The position numbers were made by a program, and so were the translations under genes. Shown piece by piece: positions 34,059 to 37,375 of a stretch of 37,375 nt of DNA. This stretch comes from Bacteroidetes bacterium UBA1947 (GTDB lineage Bacteria; Bacteroidota; Bacteroidia; Chitinophagales; Chitinophagaceae): assembly GCA_002336915.1 (NCBI GenBank), contig DDET01000052.1, forward strand, positions 1 to 37,375. Reading direction: 5' to 3'. Positions within the stretch are counted from its first letter, which is position 1; every line of letters begins with the position of its first letter. The notes under the pieces are model-generated. The model was not told the DNA's origin, searched no databases, and worked only from the letters and a program-made list of their open reading frames with translations.

Positions 34059-34387
34059 CCCTGCAAATTAGAACAGCCAATGCCCTGAATTTACCTGGGA
34101 GGCAAATTTGTGGATATCTTCCCTAGTGGACAATCCCAAACATTATAGTAAATTTGTTTCCTAAAATAATTGAATGACATAAGAACTACATAGAACATAC
34201 TGTATTATAACATGAGGTTGCTACTCTAAATTTCCACAAATACCATTATACGCAACGCATGGACTATAGTACGCCTAAACGGGCGTGGCTGTGTCTTTTG
34301 CGTATAATGGGCTGTGGAAAGCCTAGAGTAGCGGGAGAATTGCAGTTACGCCTATTTTATTTTTAATCAACATAAACGACCAAAACA
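34059..34387. other. Intergenic region with structured element
   Basis: About 330 bases without a gene. The only clear feature is the long imperfect inverted repeat at 34221-34331. The rest, 34059-34220, shows nothing recognisable. Confidence 0.6.
34221..34331. repeat. 111-nt imperfect inverted-repeat element
   Basis: Left arm 34221-34255 and right arm 34298-34331 pair as three stems: CTACTCTA (8 bp), TTCCACA (7 bp) and CCATTATACGCAA (13 bp), separated by small internal loops (AAT/GCC and AATA/GC). The 42-nt loop contains an inner hairpin ACGCC/GGCGT. No protein is encoded. Candidates are a MITE-like repeat, a folded-DNA recombination site or a structured RNA. Confidence 0.8.
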
Positions 34388-35083
34388 ATGAAAAAAACGC
34401 TAACACTCATCACGTCGATTATCATCACCCTGATGGCCTTTTCGACCATTACTTACACTTCCTGCAAGAAGGATAAATGCAAGGATGTAGCCTGTTTGAA
34501 TGGCGGAGCCTGCTCCGATGGCAAATGCGTCTGCAATTCAGATTATACGGGCACTCATTGTGAGACCAAGGTTATTGTAAACACAGACATCGTGTACAAG
34601 AACAATACATTTACGCCCATAACTATTACCATAAACGGAGTTACCAAAACAATACCTGTTGGTGGTACCGTAAGCTATACAGGCTTAGCGGGTAGCATTG
34701 CCACAGGAACAGCCATTACTTCAGGAAAAGATATTAATGGCAATATGCTTGGTCTTGCAGCTTCGTGGGGTACATTAACTAATACTTTCCCTGCTAGCGG
34801 CACGTACACAGAACCTATGAACATAGGTGCCTCCCTTTTCTTTGTTAGGATACAAAACTCAAGTGCGGAAAACATTACTGACGTGTATTCGAACTATGGT
34901 CTGGCTGCAGAGACCCACGAAAATATCGGCATACCTAATGATGGCGTTACCTACAATGTGGGCTATTATAGTGCCTATTCAAATTCCAATATGCGGTTGG
35001 AGTCGGCACTTCATTATTGGGCGTTCAATTCACTTAATTTGACAGGCGGCACAAACCAATATGTAACCTTACAATTACAATAA
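34388..35083 (+). CDS. EGF-domain lipoprotein
   Basis: 231 residues. The signal peptide (1-25) ends in the lipobox Y-T-S-C26. Directly after it is one EGF-like module with six cysteines in the standard spacing C-x4-C-x5-C-x4-C-x-C-x8-C (from CKDVAC to THC). The rest (about 65-231) is Thr/Gly-rich and beta-like, without recognised motifs. The protein is expected on the periplasmic or cell-surface side, probably for binding. The next gene starts two bases after its stop, so the two are translationally linked. Confidence 0.88.
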   Translation: MKKTLTLITSIIITLMAFSTITYTSCKKDKCKDVACLNGGACSDGKCVCNSDYTGTHCETKVIVNTDIVYKNNTFTPITITINGVTKTIPVGGTVSYTGLAGSIATGTAITSGKDINGNMLGLAASWGTLTNTFPASGTYTEPMNIGASLFFVRIQNSSAENITDVYSNYGLAAETHENIGIPNDGVTYNVGYYSAYSNSNMRLESALHYWAFNSLNLTGGTNQYVTLQLQ

Positions 35084-35085
35084 AA

Positions 35086-35511
35086 ATGAGAAGAATATTG
35101 ATGACAATAATGGGTCTGCTACTTTATGTAGCGGGCTTTTCACAAGTTAAGTTTGTGCCTACATCCAATACGAATTACAAGCATACCAACTTCCGGGATG
35201 TGATTATATATCTGAGCGAGGAAAAGGTACCTAAAGACCGTGAAGAACTAGGGCTGGTACTATGTGAAGGCGATAATATTGCTAGCCAGATGATACGAGC
35301 TAAAAAGGTTGCCTCAGACTATGGAGCCACGGGGCTTTACATGATGAAGGGCGACGACAACGACATCTTGACCAGCCGAAGAAAAGATGATACGGAAAAG
35401 GAACTGAATGCAAATGGCATGCGTAAACGCAAGACAAACTACGAGGCTACCATGACATTTGTGGCTATCCGTGTGCCGGACGTCGCAGATTCCAGTAAGA
35501 GTAAAAAGTAA
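35086..35511 (+). CDS. Small exported protein, unknown function
   Basis: 141 residues. A signal peptide MRRILMTIMGLLLYVAGFSQ probably ends before VKF. The mature part is charged and mixed alpha/beta (YLSEEKVPKDREELGLVLCE, NIASQMIRAKKVASDYGATG, then LYMMKGDDND), with a basic tail KRKTNYEATMTFVAIRVPD. No family was recognised; the shape resembles small periplasmic proteins that pair with surface lipoproteins. It starts two bases after the EGF lipoprotein stop and forms a two-gene operon with it. Confidence 0.75.
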   Translation: MRRILMTIMGLLLYVAGFSQVKFVPTSNTNYKHTNFRDVIIYLSEEKVPKDREELGLVLCEGDNIASQMIRAKKVASDYGATGLYMMKGDDNDILTSRRKDDTEKELNANGMRKRKTNYEATMTFVAIRVPDVADSSKSKK

Positions 35512-35607
35512 AAAAGCTGTTGATAATTCGGGCTTGTGTAAAGAAGCTACCGTATTATCAATTCGTAACTTTGTGTGTGCGGTTTAAAGAAAATTTGGCT
35601 ACTAGTT

Positions 35608-35790
35608 ATGGAAGAAAAGATAGATAATCATCAAATAGCAAAAGATATACCTGAAGATATTCACGAGCTTTTAAATAAGGTTTATGAAATAGCCGACTCC
35701 TGCATCACTGCGTCTGATGGAATAGACCGAGAATCTTTTATTCGGATAGTAAATAAACGCTTTATTATAAAAGAACGGCAAATCGTTTAA
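35608..35790 (+). CDS. Small protein upstream of HEPN gene (possible partner)
   Basis: About 60 residues from the ATG at 35608; a GTG at 35575 gives an 11-residue longer, less likely version. It is acidic and helical (DIPEDIHELLNKVYEIADSC, then DRESFIRIVNKRFII). Its stop lies 31 bases before the HEPN gene, and both are on the same strand. Size and position would suit an antitoxin or regulatory partner. No family was recognised, so this is inference. Confidence 0.55.
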   Translation: MEEKIDNHQIAKDIPEDIHELLNKVYEIADSCITASDGIDRESFIRIVNKRFIIKERQIV

Positions 35791-35821
35791 AATTGTATTT
35801 TGATAGCCAAATCATATCATT

Positions 35822-36907
35822 ATGGCAATCAAAATTCTGGCTACCACTACCTGTTTTAGACTTGACATAGATGGGACATATCAGCTCCCATTTATGACAT
35901 TGTGTAATCTAAAAGAAAAGAGAGAGCAGATGTTTTATTCCGAGGACTTTGTATCAATGGTCGGTAGGGCAAAGGCTTATCATGGGTTTGTTAAATACGA
36001 TTTTGCATTTGCGGAGATTCCGTTCAAAAGCGGCGTTATATTTACTCAGAATAGAACTCTTAAGGCAATCCACAATTCCGCTGGGTTTTACTCAGACTAC
36101 TTAAAAGACTTTTTTAGATTTTTATGGTTTGTTAAAGATAACAGCATAGGGGTACATGAAGTAGTCGCTTTCGGCGAATCACCTATACCTGCGGTCTCGA
36201 TATTCTCATACGATGCCATGATAAGCAATTGTATTGGTCGATATGAAGACGTCACATTCAATGAGCAAGAGTTAAAAGAAACAGAGAATATTCTAAACCT
36301 ATTTTACCAAAACTGTTCTGCTTATGAATTTAAAAACAATGACCGAATTTTTGAGGATTTGGACATTAGTGTTGATGACATTATCGACATAACTAGCTCA
36401 ACAGCTCATCAGTATAATGACTTTAATAGGATTGAACGCGCTATGTCGTTTCTTAATACGGCTCGAGGAATAGATTTTCTACCCTATAAAATATCTATGT
36501 ACATGCCTATTTTCGAAACCCTATTTATTGAAAACAATCAAGACAATTTCGAGGTGACACATAAGGTATCTGAAAGAGTAGCATTCTATGCAATAGATTC
36601 AGATAGCGGGGTAAAAGATGTGGGTGCGGAGACAAAAAAGGTGTTTAAATTTGTTAAATCCGCCTATAATATTCGTTCCAGATATTTACATGGCTCTAAA
36701 TTTTCTGATGAGCATATAGAGGAATCTAAGTTGATAAAATTGGCTAGGGAAATCGACAACATAACACGAGCCATATTAATAAAGATAATTACAAGGGACT
36801 ATGATACTTTTAAAAACGGTAGGCTAGGCGAATTTTTAGGGAATCTTGTTTTTCAGCCTACACCACCAGCAACAGAAACAGACGATGAGATATCGGGGTT
36901 GCCTTAA
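35822..36907 (+). CDS. Apea-like HEPN domain protein, putative RNase
   Basis: 361 residues, soluble, AT-rich coding sequence. The C-terminal half (about 200-335) resembles an Apea-like HEPN domain: RIERAMSFLNTARGIDFLPY, PIFETLFIENN, then AYNIRSRYLHGSKF. In it R285-S-R-Y-L-H290 gives the RxxxxH motif of HEPN ribonucleases. The N-terminal half (1-190) is unassigned. HEPN proteins of this kind often act in defence or toxin-antitoxin systems by cutting RNA. The catalytic motif is seen; the role is inferred. A 60-aa ORF precedes it on the same strand. Confidence 0.75.
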   Translation: MAIKILATTTCFRLDIDGTYQLPFMTLCNLKEKREQMFYSEDFVSMVGRAKAYHGFVKYDFAFAEIPFKSGVIFTQNRTLKAIHNSAGFYSDYLKDFFRFLWFVKDNSIGVHEVVAFGESPIPAVSIFSYDAMISNCIGRYEDVTFNEQELKETENILNLFYQNCSAYEFKNNDRIFEDLDISVDDIIDITSSTAHQYNDFNRIERAMSFLNTARGIDFLPYKISMYMPIFETLFIENNQDNFEVTHKVSERVAFYAIDSDSGVKDVGAETKKVFKFVKSAYNIRSRYLHGSKFSDEHIEESKLIKLAREIDNITRAILIKIITRDYDTFKNGRLGEFLGNLVFQPTPPATETDDEISGLP

Positions 36908-36935
36908 TATTAGGAGATGTTAGACGCAAGCTACT

Positions 36936-36983
36936 AATGAATGAACAAAGGGCTGCTAATTAGCGGCCCTTTGTTCATTCATT
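36936..36983. terminator. Very long bidirectional terminator
   Basis: Bases 36936-36957 and 36962-36983 form a 22-bp stem with one wobble and an AATT loop. It lies between the convergent HEPN gene and the 104-aa gene. It overlaps the coding end of the latter, whose last residues (MNEQRAAN) are encoded by the stem. Confidence 0.85.
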
Positions 36984-37270
36984 TCACGTATTGTTCTTGC
37001 TCTTGGTCGCAATCTATCATCTGGTGGTACAATGAGAATGCCATCTAACCACATTTGTCCTGCGTTGTCCGGTGTAGTGATGAGATACAAAAGGTAATCG
37101 TCATTATTCAAGTCCTCATTGAGGTCAAAACTCCCAATGATTTGATTGCCTTCAATAGATATAGCACAAGTACCAACACTTCTACCTAAAACCCTAACGG
37201 GTATTGTATCTCCGTCATTGGTATGTACATTTTCAAGAGACCAATTCAATAACCATCTAAATCTTCTCAT
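36956..37270 (-). CDS. Small protein, unknown function
   Basis: 104 residues, soluble. A basic, Trp-rich start (MRRFRWLLNWSLENV) is followed by a beta-rich middle (TIPVRVLGRSVGTCAISIEG, then IIGSFDLNEDLNNDDYLLYL) and an Arg-rich end (DDRLRPRARTIREMNEQRAA). No family was recognised. It converges on the HEPN gene and shares the long terminator with it. Confidence 0.65.
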   Translation of the reverse strand: MRRFRWLLNWSLENVHTNDGDTIPVRVLGRSVGTCAISIEGNQIIGSFDLNEDLNNDDYLLYLITTPDNAGQMWLDGILIVPPDDRLRPRARTIREMNEQRAAN

Positions 37271-37346
37271 AGTTTAATTTTTAATTAAATATACAATATT
37301 AGTTTCAACAGGAATATTATTCCGACCCTGTGGATAACCTGTTTCG

Positions 37347-37373
37347 AACCGCTTCAAATTTGGAGCGGTTTTT
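37347..37373 (+). terminator. Terminator-like hairpin at window end
   Basis: AACCGCTTC (37347-37355) pairs with GGAGCGGTT (37362-37370), with one wobble and loop AAATTT, followed by TTT. No plus-strand gene lies directly upstream, so its partner transcript is unclear. Confidence 0.5.
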
Positions 37374-37375
37374 GC

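Noticed and set aside
32608..34083. Terminal inverted repeats of the IS1595 element (GGCTGT near 32,610 and its complement near 34,075)
   Set aside because: Only the first six bases agree and no 8-bp target duplication flanks them, so this looks like chance.
34221..34331. Integron attC site
   Set aside because: The outer boxes do not contain the required AAC/GTT core (RYYYAAC and GTTRRRY), and no second site flanks the following genes.
37318..37375. tRNA-like end (TTCGAACC)
   Set aside because: No acceptor, D or anticodon arms can be drawn; a hairpin with T-run explains the sequence better.

Overview
The window looks like chromosome from a Bacteroidota bacterium, most likely close to Chitinophagaceae (family level is inference). 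The signs are Bacteroidota-type lipoproteins with 'SCKK'-like lipoboxes, TAnnTTTG-like promoter boxes, weak ribosome binding sites, TPR-fused histidine kinases, and the form of the rRNA operon end.

Layout. 0-0.5 kb: 3' end of 23S rRNA, 5S rRNA and a strong terminator. 0.6-11.1 kb: mostly core-like genes. These are a lipoprotein TPR sensor kinase, a small membrane protein, two exported lipoproteins (one with a TIM-barrel glycosidase-like body), a SAM methyltransferase, a CDP-alcohol phosphatidyltransferase, a soluble TPR hybrid kinase with receiver, a transglutaminase-like exported protein and a small TPR protein. 11.1-15.8 kb: a minus-strand stress or detoxification-type group (MATE exporter, a small ferredoxin-like-fold protein, DoxX, ArsR-type repressor with a duplicated operator, SRPBCC, PhnB-like VOC protein) divergent from a GlxA-type AraC regulator. 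15.8-18.5 kb: a compact response regulator/kinase/7-TM operon and a protein with a histone-H1-like tail.

18.9-23.5 kb: the most unusual part. It is a four-gene minus-strand operon encoding a 200-aa beta-rich protein, a 163-aa protein, a 946-aa multi-domain protein and a phage-tail-collar protein. No sheath, tube, baseplate or ATPase genes are present. A perfect 13-bp terminator hairpin sits directly after the first gene, suggesting that gene is made in excess. This is the best candidate for an undescribed system. 23.7-30.3 kb: a membrane TPR adenylate cyclase, a four-repeat membrane protein, the dipeptidase PepD, a luciferase-like flavin oxidoreductase, a CMD-family protein and a GyrI-like protein.

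30.4-37.4 kb: an accessory region with more AT-rich stretches. It holds mostly unknown small genes, an 11-bp phased repeat array, an IS1595-type transposase with an overlapping antisense gene, a 111-nt imperfect inverted-repeat element, an EGF-domain lipoprotein pair, and an Apea-like HEPN protein with a small upstream ORF (possible toxin-antitoxin or defence pair). No CRISPR array or tRNA was recognised.
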